This document shows positions 41,245-48,905 of a stretch of DNA of 64,000 nucleotides, piece by piece; position 1 is the stretch's first letter; every line of letters starts with the position of its first letter. The DNA is taken from NCBI GenBank assembly GCA_003112755.1, contig BFBT01000001.1, positions 558,001-622,000 of the forward strand, in the 5' to 3' direction. The notes beneath the pieces were generated by a model, which searched no databases, was not told where the DNA came from, and saw nothing but the letters and a program-made list of their open reading frames with translations. A program made the translations under genes and the position numbers. Origin of the DNA: Lawsonibacter asaccharolyticus. Lineage in GTDB: Bacteria; Bacillota; Clostridia; Oscillospirales; Oscillospiraceae.

Positions 41245-42870
41245 ATGTATGTTCTGATCGATATGGAGTGGGTTACAAATCGACACGGAAATCACTGGCC
41301 AACACAGCTTGCGGCAATCCGTGTAGATGAAGAATGGCAGACGGTGGATTCCTTCTCTGTACTCTTTCGGCCCAAGGATATCACCTTCCAGAAGTGGGAT
41401 CACATGGCCTTCTCCGGTTGGACTCGTGACAACTTTCTGAATGCAGATTCGCTCTATCCGGCACTTGACGCCTTTGAGCACTGGCTACAGCCCGAGGACA
41501 TTCTCTGCTGGTGGCACCAGGAGGCCTATGACCTCTATATCATGTTCACCAAGGTAGCACAGATCCGTGATCGGGCCTCTATGGTAGTATTCCTCTCCGA
41601 CTACATCTACGGGTTCCTGGCCGGTCAGAAAGGTGCCGTAGGAAGTCCCTACAAGATTTGTGCGGCAAGAGATATCCCGACGCCAGAACCTGCACACTGT
41701 TCCATCAATGATGTTTTGGCGATACAGGCTCTCGTTCAAAGCATCGATTTCCAGCAAAGAAATCTGCAGGCGCCACCCAAGAAGTGGGTAAAGGACACCA
41801 CTGCTCTGAAAGGATCACCGGTGTTTCCGCTTCTCTACGATACCTCAACCCAGCTGCTGCACCACTCTGATTGCGAGCTGCTTCCGGATAACCGTTACCT
41901 GCCGGCATACACTTCGTTTAAGGCACCGATCCGGAAGAGGTATAAACCCTGCGCCTGCTGCCGTGATGAATTTCTGGATGCGCTTTGGGATCGTAACCAG
42001 GACTCCATCACCCGATCTGATTACAATTATGTGTATTCCAAGCAGTCCAAGGTGTTTCATACACGAAACTGCTCGCATGTGCTGCTATCCTTTGACATTC
42101 AGGGTACCGTATCCTATGAGACCTGCTTGAAGAGCGGACGCCGGCCCTGTAAACATTGTAAGCCCGTGCCGATAGAGCGCAAGCGTATTTCTTTGCCGAT
42201 AAAGCAAAACAAGCCGCAGAAAGCGGAAAACCGCAATCTGAACGGCGAAGAACGAAAGGCCCTAGGTCGGTTCAAGCGAGCTAAGGAAGAACGCGAAACA
42301 GCTTTCAAGCGCGGCGATTTGACGGAGGCTGAGCGCAATACCGTCATGGCCCTTTCGCAACCCGGTCTTGCTTTCTGGGCAAGCAAGGGGTATAGCACCT
42401 TCCACACAAGAAACTGCTCAAAGATTACTGGGCTCAACCAACTCAGGGGTTTTGCGCGGTATCAGGACGCTGTGCGAGCCGGCTTTTCTCCTTGCCGCCA
42501 TTGCAGACCCAGTCCCAAGCAGGATGTAAAATTCTCAATTCCTATCACCAATAAGGAGCGACACGGCGAGACTACGGACACACTGATTCAGCTCTGTACG
42601 CAGCACTGTCTGCCCTTCGAATATGACATGCGATATTTCACGCTGCAGACCATGGCCGGCAAGTGGCGTATCGACATGAGTTTGCGGCCCGTTCGGCTGG
42701 AGCATATCAATCTCGTCACCGAGCGCGGGAACACAAAGAAGTTCCATACACAGCCCCGTCTCTTCCTCTCCCTCAAAGACACCTTTGATTACATCATGCG
42801 CCATGACAGCAAGTTGATTGAAGAGATTGTTGCCAAGGACAACCAGAGCCAGGAGCTGGCAATGGGTTAA
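41245..42870 (+). CDS. DEDD exonuclease-like protein with three zinc modules
   Basis: 541 residues from ATG 41245 (AAAGGAG ten bases ahead). The first ~190 residues look like a DnaQ-type 3'-5' exonuclease: MYVLIDMEW with the DxE of motif I, WDHMAFSGWTRDNF, and CSINDVLAIQALV near motif III. Then come three copies of an Ada/micronuclease-like zinc module with H-x3-C...C-x2-C: LHHSDCELL...CACCRDE, FHTRNCSHV...CKHCKPV and FHTRNCSKI...CRHCRPS. The last ~110 residues are unassigned. The fusion is unusual; roles in sensing damaged DNA or trimming RNA are both possible. Confidence 0.65.
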   Translation: MYVLIDMEWVTNRHGNHWPTQLAAIRVDEEWQTVDSFSVLFRPKDITFQKWDHMAFSGWTRDNFLNADSLYPALDAFEHWLQPEDILCWWHQEAYDLYIMFTKVAQIRDRASMVVFLSDYIYGFLAGQKGAVGSPYKICAARDIPTPEPAHCSINDVLAIQALVQSIDFQQRNLQAPPKKWVKDTTALKGSPVFPLLYDTSTQLLHHSDCELLPDNRYLPAYTSFKAPIRKRYKPCACCRDEFLDALWDRNQDSITRSDYNYVYSKQSKVFHTRNCSHVLLSFDIQGTVSYETCLKSGRRPCKHCKPVPIERKRISLPIKQNKPQKAENRNLNGEERKALGRFKRAKEERETAFKRGDLTEAERNTVMALSQPGLAFWASKGYSTFHTRNCSKITGLNQLRGFARYQDAVRAGFSPCRHCRPSPKQDVKFSIPITNKERHGETTDTLIQLCTQHCLPFEYDMRYFTLQTMAGKWRIDMSLRPVRLEHINLVTERGNTKKFHTQPRLFLSLKDTFDYIMRHDSKLIEEIVAKDNQSQELAMG

Positions 42871-42877
42871 GTAAGAA

Positions 42878-42912
42878 AGGCGCGGCAATGGGTAGCTCCA
42901 TCGTCGCGCCAA
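42878..42912 (+). terminator. Nested hairpin terminator
   Basis: GGCGCG/CGCGCC outer stem around ATGG/CCAT, then AATTTCGTTT. Directly after the exonuclease-like gene. Confidence 0.6.
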
Positions 42913-43003
42913 TTTCGTTTGATTCTGTTGTTAAGCAATCCTGTCATCCGTAAGTGGTATTGGGAGTATCCAAACTCCTGCCAACGAAAAGGAGTGAATA
43001 AGA

Positions 43004-43939
43004 ATGGACAGAGAAGAAGCAGCAAAAGAGTTGATGGCCATGCTCGAAGAAGCACAAGAGGGCCCATACTATTCTGAGGAAGAAGTGCGAGCCCATCTGC
43101 TGGAAATCCTGGCCCCTCGCAACCAAGTATATATGACTGGCGACACCCATGGGCAATTTGAGCGCGTGATCGAGTTCTGCGCACGCAGAGAGGTTGAACC
43201 GGAAAACACCTTTGTGATCTTGGGCGACGCAGGGCTGAACTACTACAATGACCGCAGGGACCGAAAGAAGAAAGACCAACTTGCCCAGGTACCCATCACC
43301 TTCTTCTGCCTACACGGCAATCACGAGATGCGCCCGACCGAAGAGCTCGGTTATGAGGTCGCTGAATATCACGGTGGCAAGGTATGGATGCAGCCGGCTT
43401 ATCCTAATATCCTGTTCGCCATTGACGGCGAGGTCTATGACTTCAATGGCAATTCCTGCATTGTCATCGGCGGCGCCTACAGCGTGGATAAATACTATCG
43501 TCTGGCCCGTGGTTGGAGCTGGTTCCCAGATGAACAGCCTTCCGAAGAAATCAAAGCCAAGGTGGAGCGCGTCCTCGCCGAGCGCAACTGGAAGATTGAT
43601 ATTGTGTTGTCTCATACCGGCCCGCTGAAGTATGAACCGACCGAAGTCTTTCTGCCCATGATCGATCAGAGTACCGTGGACAAGTCTACCGAAGTATGGC
43701 TGGAGCAGATCGAGGCGAAGCTCGATTATGAGCGCTGGTATTTCGCCCACTACCACACCGAGAAAGAAGTGGGCAAGATTCGGATCATGCATAATGACTA
43801 CACTATGATCCCTCACGAAGCCTCCGTTGCGGCAGAAAAGGACATGATTCGCCGCATGCATCGTCAGGCGGAGATTGCGGAAGCGCTGGGACTTCTGGAC
43901 GATGCACCAAACCAAAAGAATGGAGATGATATCTCATGA
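43004..43939 (+). CDS. Calcineurin-like metallophosphoesterase with N-terminal extension
   Basis: 311 residues. A ~35-residue helical extension (AAKELMAMLEEAQEGPYYSEEEVRAHLLE) precedes the catalytic core: MTGDTHGQ, ILGDAGLNYYND, LHGNHEMRP, LSHTGPLK and FAHYHTEK, the five motifs for a two-metal site. Substrate unknown. AAAAGGAG ribosome site; its stop overlaps the next gene by four bases, so that gene is a likely partner. Confidence 0.85.
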   Translation: MDREEAAKELMAMLEEAQEGPYYSEEEVRAHLLEILAPRNQVYMTGDTHGQFERVIEFCARREVEPENTFVILGDAGLNYYNDRRDRKKKDQLAQVPITFFCLHGNHEMRPTEELGYEVAEYHGGKVWMQPAYPNILFAIDGEVYDFNGNSCIVIGGAYSVDKYYRLARGWSWFPDEQPSEEIKAKVERVLAERNWKIDIVLSHTGPLKYEPTEVFLPMIDQSTVDKSTEVWLEQIEAKLDYERWYFAHYHTEKEVGKIRIMHNDYTMIPHEASVAAEKDMIRRMHRQAEIAEALGLLDDAPNQKNGDDIS

Positions 43940-44544
43940 GCACCTATTATGATTTCATGGTCGAGGCCAAGTACGAGGGTAAGTGGTACAACATCGACTT
44001 CCATACCAAGGATATTGACGGCAAATTGCGGCATCAATATCTCGCCACCATTTCACGCAGTTTTATTGGACTGCTGGAGGATCGGGTGAACGGAGCATGG
44101 GCAATTAGCTTTGATGACTTGGCTGAGAGCACGCAGCAGCTTTTGCTTGCAAGCACTTTTGAAGGCCGAGAGGATAGTCTTCGACTGGAGCGCTTCTATG
44201 TTGCCGGGAATCTCGATGATTTTGAACGGCTGCTTAACGGCCCGTACCAGATGGAATACTATGTCACCCGCAACCAGATCGCAGCTTATGAAGAGCAAAA
44301 GATTGACGAAATCTACGAATACCTGACCGCTCACGAGTTGCTCGAATTGCCTCAGGCTGCCCGAAGCGAGTATGTGCTCTATCGCTGGAACGATACCTTT
44401 GCAAACACAGAGAACATCCGGGCCATGGTGGAGCGCCTGAAGTATCAGGTTGAGTGCTTCAATGATGCGCTCCCTTACCGGACGGATCAGTCCTACGGCG
44501 ATCGGGCTGCCTCTCAGATTCGTGTGATCTACCGTATCACCTGA
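43936..44544 (+). CDS. Hypothetical partner of the phosphoesterase
   Basis: 202 residues, ATG overlapping the upstream stop. N-terminal beta sheet (YYDFMVEAKYEGKWYNIDFHT), FEGREDSLRLERFYVAG, then helices (YQMEYYVTRNQIAAYEEQKIDEIYEYL). No family recognised. Always-coupled translation suggests a complex with, or shared pathway to, the phosphoesterase. Confidence 0.6.
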   Translation: MSTYYDFMVEAKYEGKWYNIDFHTKDIDGKLRHQYLATISRSFIGLLEDRVNGAWAISFDDLAESTQQLLLASTFEGREDSLRLERFYVAGNLDDFERLLNGPYQMEYYVTRNQIAAYEEQKIDEIYEYLTAHELLELPQAARSEYVLYRWNDTFANTENIRAMVERLKYQVECFNDALPYRTDQSYGDRAASQIRVIYRIT

Positions 44545-44555
44545 GGAGGGATCGG

Positions 44556-45149
44556 ATGAATTATTACATTGGAGATTTGCACCTATTCAACCGCAACCAG
44601 ACAGATGAAGGCAGAAACTACGACAGACGCCCGTTCGCTACGGTAGAAGAGATGAACCAGTACATCCTCGAACGCTGGAACGCCAAGATCAACAACGGTG
44701 ATACCGTCTATATCCTGGGCGATATGGCCATGCGGGGTAAGAACAGTGCACTACTCGCGCTGGTTGCCCAGTTGAAGGGCAAGAAGATTTTGTTTCGCGG
44801 TAACCACGATGACCTGTCCGACTATCGCTATCAGCGGCTCTTTGAGGAAATCACTGACTACCGGGAGATTGCCGATTCCTTTGATGGAAAGACATACAAG
44901 CTCTGCTTGATGCACTATCCCATCCTGATGTGGAACGGCCAGCATCGCGGATCGATTCTTCTCTACGCCCATACTCATAATACTGTGGAAGAGGCATTCT
45001 TCCAGAAATGCGTCAAAGAGCTCAACGAGAACAAGAAACTGAATGTTCAACAAGGAAAGCCCATTCGCGCCATCAATGTCGGCTGCATGATGCCTTACAT
45101 GGGCTACGAGCCGAGAACGCTGAAAGAAATCCTATCCGCGCATGAATAA
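44556..45149 (+). CDS. Metallophosphoesterase (YfcE/MJ0936-like)
   Basis: 197 residues with GAGGAGGGATCGG ahead of the ATG. Motifs IGDLHLFN, YILGDMAMRG, LFRGNHDDLSDY, LMHYPILMW and LLYAHTHN form the two-metal site of small phosphodiesterases. The distance between motifs matches stand-alone phage metallophosphoesterases. Its 3' end overlaps the next gene by eight bases. Confidence 0.87.
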   Translation: MNYYIGDLHLFNRNQTDEGRNYDRRPFATVEEMNQYILERWNAKINNGDTVYILGDMAMRGKNSALLALVAQLKGKKILFRGNHDDLSDYRYQRLFEEITDYREIADSFDGKTYKLCLMHYPILMWNGQHRGSILLYAHTHNTVEEAFFQKCVKELNENKKLNVQQGKPIRAINVGCMMPYMGYEPRTLKEILSAHE

Positions 45150-45561
45150 GAAAGGAGTGCTGCCTGTGCTGCCAAAAGCACTGTTTTTGAGCACGATTGA
45201 GAAGATACGCCAGCAGGAGGCTCGTATTGATGAGTTCGATAAGGCCCTCAGTAAAATGTGCGATGGTTTTCCTGCCTTCGACAAGGACAATCTCTACCTG
45301 CTCGCACTGCGCGATTTGCTGAAGTACACTATGCAAGACCAGTATGACAATATCGGCTGGTGGTTATACGAAGCGCCGGATGCCGGTTACACCGTATCCT
45401 GGGAAGAAGCCGGCAAGGAAGTCTCTGTTGATTTGACTGAGGCCGGCGCCCTCTATGTAAAGAAGTCGGGATGCGAGTTTTTAATTTATAAACAAAATGA
45501 CGATAATTTAAATCGAAACCAAAGAAAAATCGAATATAACAAAACGAATACTCAAAAATAG
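45142..45561 (+). CDS. Hypothetical protein with AT-rich tail
   Basis: 139 residues. The first ~112 (KIRQQEARIDEFDKALSKMCDGFPAFD, YTMQDQYDNIGWWLYEAPDAG, VDLTEAGALYVKK) have element-like codon use and match the small proteins found with metallophosphoesterases in islands. The last ~27 residues are Asn/Lys-rich and encoded by sharply AT-rich DNA from about 45,478, so the original 3' end may have been replaced at a junction. Confidence 0.6.
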   Translation: MNKKGVLPVLPKALFLSTIEKIRQQEARIDEFDKALSKMCDGFPAFDKDNLYLLALRDLLKYTMQDQYDNIGWWLYEAPDAGYTVSWEEAGKEVSVDLTEAGALYVKKSGCEFLIYKQNDDNLNRNQRKIEYNKTNTQK

Positions 45562-45599
45562 CAGGAAAGTGTGAACAAAGATCGCTGATTTTGTAAACG

Positions 45600-45641
45600 T
45601 TGGCACTCGTATATTGACATTGCTAAAAACGGGGTTATAAT
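45600..45641 (+). promoter_or_regulatory. hsp20 promoter overlapping a CIRCE-like operator
   Basis: TTGGCACTC-N9-CATTGCTAA (45600-45626) has the exact geometry of the HrcA operator TTAGCACTC-N9-GAGTGCTAA with 8/9 and 7/9 matches. It covers the -35 TTGACA (45614-45619); TATAAT (45636-45641) follows a 16-bp spacer. Confidence 0.75.
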
Positions 45642-45769
45642 GAACACGATCTTAGGGAGAGGGATAAAGAGATCCCCCCCAAGAGATCAAATCAAATTAT
45701 AAATACTCAAGCTCCGGACCGGGAGCTTCTCCCGGAACCGAGAGCGGGAATTGAATGGAGGAACAATTT
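45642..45769 (+). promoter_or_regulatory. Structured 5' leader of hsp20
   Basis: About 120 bases with a perfect CCGGGAG-CTT-CTCCCGG hairpin whose 3' arm can instead pair with the CGGGA just before the ribosome site. Two exclusive folds are possible. Confidence 0.45.
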
Positions 45770-46204
45770 ATGTTACCCAGTATTTTTAGTGAGAACCTGT
45801 TTGATGATTTCTTTAATAGCGCAATGTTCCCGAAGGCCGAACATGAGCTGTACGGCAAGCATGCGAAGAACCTGATGAACACCGATGTGCGGGAGGTCGA
45901 GAACGGTTACGAGATCGACATGAACCTGCCCGGTTTTAAGAAGGACGAGGTAGAGATCCAGCTGCAGGACGGCTGCCTGACCGTCAGCGCCGCCAAGGGA
46001 CTGGACAAGGACGAGGAGGATAAGAAGGGCCGTTATATCCGCCAGGAGCGTTACGCCGGTTCCCTCAGCCGCAGCTTCTATGTGGGCGAGGATGTGGAGC
46101 CTCAGGATGTGAAGGCCAAGTATGAGAACGGCGTTCTGAAGCTGTTCGTCCCCAAGGCCGAGGTCAAGCAGGTGCCTGCTCAGACCGCTATCGCCATTGA
46201 GTGA
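45770..46204 (+). CDS. hsp20: Hsp20/alpha-crystallin small heat shock protein
   Basis: ATP-independent holdase, 144 residues from ATG 45770 (GGAGG eight bases upstream). Alpha-crystallin domain: VENGYEIDMNLPGFKKDEVEIQLQDGCLTVSA, RYIRQERYAGSLSRSFYVGEDV, and the AKYENGVLKLFVPK strand with the GVL core; the C-terminal IxI-like tail is ...VPAQTAIAIE. Codon use is GC-rich, unlike the genes just before it. Controlled by the CIRCE-like promoter and followed by a terminator. Confidence 0.95.
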   Translation: MLPSIFSENLFDDFFNSAMFPKAEHELYGKHAKNLMNTDVREVENGYEIDMNLPGFKKDEVEIQLQDGCLTVSAAKGLDKDEEDKKGRYIRQERYAGSLSRSFYVGEDVEPQDVKAKYENGVLKLFVPKAEVKQVPAQTAIAIE

Positions 46205-46210
46205 CCAAAT

Positions 46211-46250
46211 GGCCGGGGCCCGCAAGGACGGGTCCCGGCCGGTTTCTTTT
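46211..46250 (+). terminator. hsp20 terminator
   Basis: GGCCGGG-CCCG/CGGG-CCCGGCC stem with TTTCTTTT. Confidence 0.85.
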
Positions 46251-46367
46251 AACGACGGTCCTGCGTCGTATTTCCGTCCGGGTTCCGGGCGGGGATACGA
46301 AACAAGATCGAATGGATCGACGGGAGGAAAGTTGGATCCCCCTCTTTTTCCTTAGGAGGCATGATGT

Positions 46368-46901
46368 ATGAATAAAACCGTTTCCCGCGTGCTGTGGATC
46401 GTGGCAGGTGTGCTGCTGATCGTGGCGGGTGGTGCATGTATGCTCCATCCCGGCGCTGCCCTGAGCGGGCTGTCCTTCCTGTTAGGAATGGCCATGTTAT
46501 TTTCCGGTGCGGTAGATATTATGATTTTTGCCACGGCGGGCAGCAGTATTTACGGTTCCGGATGGTTTTTGGTGGATGGCATCCTTACGGTGCTGCTGTC
46601 CATCTTCCTGCTGTGCAACCAGATGTTCACCATGATGACCCTGCCCTATATTCTGGGTATGTGGCTGTTGTTCTCCGGCATCACGAAATTTGTAAACTCC
46701 TTTGATCTGCGCCGGTTTGGAGTGCGGGGATGGGGCTGGGTGACAGCCTTCGGCCTGCTGATGGCGGCGGCTGGATTCCTCTCCTTTATGGACCCCTTGG
46801 CTGCGGCGGTGACGCTGTCCGTTCTGGCGGGGCTGTTCCTGATGATCCAGGGCGTGGTTTCCATCGCGTTCGGGTGTCTGTCCGGACGGTTCTGGATGTA
46901 A
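46368..46901 (+). CDS. HdeD-family (DUF308) membrane protein
   Basis: 177 residues, six membrane segments in three hairpins (for example VLWIVAGVLLIVAGGACML, LSFLLGMAMLFSGAVDIMIF, ILGMWLLFSGITKFV). DUF308/HdeD proteins aid acid and heat tolerance in enterobacteria. Pairing with Hsp20 recalls the stress-tolerance loci that carry hsp20 and hdeD together. Ribosome site TTAGGAGG. The 117 bases after it hold nothing recognisable. Confidence 0.85.
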   Translation: MNKTVSRVLWIVAGVLLIVAGGACMLHPGAALSGLSFLLGMAMLFSGAVDIMIFATAGSSIYGSGWFLVDGILTVLLSIFLLCNQMFTMMTLPYILGMWLLFSGITKFVNSFDLRRFGVRGWGWVTAFGLLMAAAGFLSFMDPLAAAVTLSVLAGLFLMIQGVVSIAFGCLSGRFWM

Positions 46902-47018
46902 AGCTTAACAACAAAAATCCACGGTCGCACAGGCTGACTATCTTGTTGAAGAGGTTGCGCATAGAGATGCCTTGAAGGCAGTGCACGGCAGTCATGACTC
47001 ATGGGAGGAAACACAATG

Positions 47019-47402
47019 AGTACGCAATATGAATTTATGAAACGACAGGTCGTTGAAGAAGTGGCTGCTCTTCAGGAAAAGCTAATCGCAATCCAGGCGG
47101 ATTGCATCAACCGGATCAAAGAAATCCCCGTCACTTCTGACCTGGAGGACACCATGGATGAACTGCTTAATAAAATCTCAAATCAGTTCCTCTTTCAGAT
47201 TGAGGAACCGGAAAGTGCGTCCGTCGTGATCGGCACAGCAAGAGCCGGTCATTTTTCCTGGAGAGTCGAGAACGGGTTTCGAGACATTTTCTCCGTAGAG
47301 CAGTGGCTCCGCGACAATCCCGAGTTCAGCATCTATGATGAATACGGTACAGCTATTACATGGGAGCAATTCAAAGAGGCTGTAGCCTGGTGTAATGGGT
47401 GA
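47019..47402 (+). CDS. Hypothetical element protein
   Basis: 127 residues from ATG 47019 with GGAGG seven bases upstream. Coiled N-terminal helix (KRQVVEEVAALQEKLIAIQADCINRIKEI), then DELLNKISNQFLFQIEEPESASVVIG and an acidic C-terminus with EYGTAITWEQFKEAV. Codon style matches the 36-45 kb element genes, suggesting the element continues past hsp20. No family recognised. Confidence 0.65.
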   Translation, partial: STQYEFMKRQVVEEVAALQEKLIAIQADCINRIKEIPVTSDLEDTMDELLNKISNQFLFQIEEPESASVVIGTARAGHFSWRVENGFRDIFSVEQWLRDNPEFSIYDEYGTAITWEQFKEAVAWCNG

Positions 47403-47474
47403 AAACTGCACTTGAAACGGTTTGTGCATTCTGACATATTGGGACCGCATTTTTTGTACAAGGAGTCGATGACC

Positions 47475-47714
47475 ATGGAGTACAGGGGCCTTTATGTTTC
47501 TGCAACGCCAGATTGTGAGCCTAATGAAGGCGGATACTATTGTCAGGTATATGCCGACGAGGATTATGGCGACCAGATCGACGACTTTTGTATCCATCCA
47601 GATGAGCTTGAAGAGAATGATGATATTAAGCACTGGGGCAAGGTCAATATCGACGGCAGCTACCGATACTATGTTGAGAATGGTGTCATCTCTCCAGAAA
47701 ACAGCGATATTTAA
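47475..47714 (+). CDS. Small acidic protein
   Basis: 79 residues from ATG 47475 (GGAG nine bases upstream; an ATG two codons earlier is too close). Acidic with Tyr-rich strands (YRGLYVSATPDCEPNEGGYYCQVYADEDYG, IDDFCIHPDELEENDDIKHW). Similar small acidic proteins are common in this element. Function unknown. Confidence 0.6.
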   Translation: MEYRGLYVSATPDCEPNEGGYYCQVYADEDYGDQIDDFCIHPDELEENDDIKHWGKVNIDGSYRYYVENGVISPENSDI

Positions 47715-47725
47715 CCACAAGTTGA

Positions 47726-47754
47726 ATGACAAACCGAAAGAGTTGTGGTATAGT
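47726..47754 (+). promoter_or_regulatory. Promoter of the 44-residue protein gene
   Basis: ATGACA (47726-47731), 17-bp spacer, TATAGT (47749-47754), 47 bases before the start codon at 47801. Confidence 0.6.
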
Positions 47755-47800
47755 ACAGTCAGAAACCAAGAACAAATCTCTACAGAAAGGACGCAGAACT

Positions 47801-47935
47801 ATGAAGACTATTTCTTCCGCTATCTTCTATATGAGCGAATGGCAGGCTATCTTCCAGTGCGAGGAATATAGCTTTTGCGAAGCACGCCCATATCAAGATA
47901 AGCAGAAGAATATGATCGGATTGAGTACCTGTTGA
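47801..47935 (+). CDS. Small protein, 44 residues, own transcription unit
   Basis: Begins MKTISSAIFYMSEWQAIFQ, with AAAGGA nine bases upstream, its own promoter and a terminator at 47981. Contains three Cys (FQCEEYSFCEAR, LSTC) and no membrane segment. Full set of expression signals makes it a credible real gene. No family known. Confidence 0.65.
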   Translation: MKTISSAIFYMSEWQAIFQCEEYSFCEARPYQDKQKNMIGLSTC

Positions 47936-47980
47936 CCTGAAAGAATCGGTCTATCAGGATCTCCTTCTCTGAATTATTGA

Positions 47981-48016
47981 AGCCGCTTGTCTTGAGTGCA
48001 GACAAGCGGCTTTTTC
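47981..48016 (+). terminator. Terminator of the small gene
   Basis: AGCCGCTTGTC/GACAAGCGGCT stem followed by TTTTTC. Confidence 0.88.
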
Positions 48017-48060
48017 ATGCCCATGAGGCCAAATAATTCAGATAGGAGGTGTATTTGAGA

Positions 48061-48297
48061 ATGAACATTCCAACGATCAACCTTGCTCGCACAGGCACCA
48101 ATATTGTGATGCTTCGCAAAGCAGCGGGGCTGACGGTGCATGACCTACAAATGGCATTCGGCTTCAATTCCCCGCAGGCCATTTACAAGTGGCAAAACGG
48201 CACTGCGCTGCCGACTGTAGATAATCTTATCGCCCTTGCTGCACTGCTGCATGTGCGTATTGATGATATCCTCATTACCGATCACTCGGTTGCTTAA
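48061..48297 (+). CDS. Small XRE-family HTH protein
   Basis: 78 residues, almost only an HTH (NIVMLRKAAGLTVHDLQMAFGFNSPQAIYKWQNGTALPTVDNLIALAALL). AGGAGG ten bases before ATG 48061. Immediately precedes the tRNA array, which it may regulate. Confidence 0.8.
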   Translation: MNIPTINLARTGTNIVMLRKAAGLTVHDLQMAFGFNSPQAIYKWQNGTALPTVDNLIALAALLHVRIDDILITDHSVA

Positions 48298-48300
48298 TAT

Positions 48301-48321
48301 GCAGGGAGAACTTCTCCCTGC
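48301..48321 (+). other. Perfect hairpin ahead of the tRNA array
   Basis: GCAGGGAGAA/TTCTCCCTGC with a single central base, five bases before the first tRNA. No T run; may be a processing hairpin of the polycistronic tRNA precursor. Confidence 0.5.
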
Positions 48322-48326
48322 CATAC

Positions 48327-48403
48327 GGTCCGCTCGTCTAAATGGTTAGGACACAGCCCTTTCACGGCTGCAATGACCGGTTCGAGTCCGGCGCGGATCT
48401 CCA
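48327..48403 (+). tRNA. tRNA-Glu (TTC)
   Basis: Acceptor GGTCCGC/GCGGATC, anticodon loop CTTTCAC, encoded CCA. Discriminator T is unusual for Glu (normally G). Confidence 0.9.
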
Positions 48404-48409
48404 TAATAC

Positions 48410-48485
48410 TGGGATATTGCTAAGCGGCTAAGGCACCGGCCTTTGATGCCGGCCACTGTTGGTTTGAATCCAACTATCCCAGCCA
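48410..48485 (+). tRNA. tRNA-Gln (TTG)
   Basis: Acceptor TGGGATA/TATCCCA, anticodon loop CTTTGAT, discriminator G, encoded CCA. Confidence 0.92.
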
Positions 48486-48486
48486 T

Positions 48487-48563
48487 GATACGGTACTCAA
48501 GAGGTTGAAGAGGACAGCCTGCAAAGCTGTTAATCGTCGGTTCGAATCCGACCCGTATCTCCA
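48487..48563 (+). tRNA. tRNA-Cys (GCA)
   Basis: Acceptor GATACGG/CCGTATC, anticodon loop CTGCAAA, discriminator T as expected for Cys, encoded CCA. Confidence 0.92.
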
Positions 48564-48566
48564 TCT

Positions 48567-48643
48567 GGTGCCTTCGTCTAATTGGTTAGGACGCAAGCCT
48601 CTCAAGCTTGTAATGCTGGGTTCAAATCCCGCAGGCATCACCA
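48567..48643 (+). tRNA. tRNA-Glu (CTC)
   Basis: Acceptor GGTGCCT/AGGCATC, anticodon loop CTCTCAA, encoded CCA. Second Glu isoacceptor, reading GAG. Confidence 0.9.
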
Positions 48644-48652
48644 TCATCATAC

Positions 48653-48727
48653 AGGGGTATAGTTTAACCGGAAGAACAGCGGTCCCCAAAACCGCCCGTG
48701 GGTGTTCGAGTCGCCCTATCCCTGCCA
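48653..48727 (+). tRNA. tRNA-Trp (CCA) with C33
   Basis: Acceptor AGGGGTA/TATCCCT, anticodon stem GCGGT/ACCGC, loop CCCCAAA. Anticodon CCA, but position 33 is C where U is nearly universal. Encoded CCA end. Confidence 0.8.
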
Positions 48728-48733
48728 ATATAC

Positions 48734-48809
48734 TGGGGTGTCGCCAAATGGTCAAGGCACCGGTCTCTGACACCGGCATTTGTTGGTTCAAGTCCAGCCA
48801 CCCCAGCCA
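48734..48809 (+). tRNA. tRNA-Gln (CTG)
   Basis: Acceptor TGGGGTG/CACCCCA, anticodon loop CTCTGAC, discriminator G, encoded CCA. Second Gln isoacceptor. Confidence 0.92.
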
Positions 48810-48814
48810 TATTT

Positions 48815-48902
48815 GGAGAGTGAACCCGGAAGGCCCGGGGACCGCCCGCTAAGCGGATCGTATCAGAAGTGATATCAGATTCGAGTTCTGCGCTCTCCGC
48901 CA
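48815..48902 (+). tRNA. tRNA-Ser (GCT) with C33
   Basis: Acceptor GGAGAGT/GCTCTCC, long variable arm, anticodon GCT in loop CCGCTAA, again C at position 33, and an A-A mismatch closing the anticodon stem. Encoded CCA. Confidence 0.82.
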
Positions 48903-48905
48903 TAT

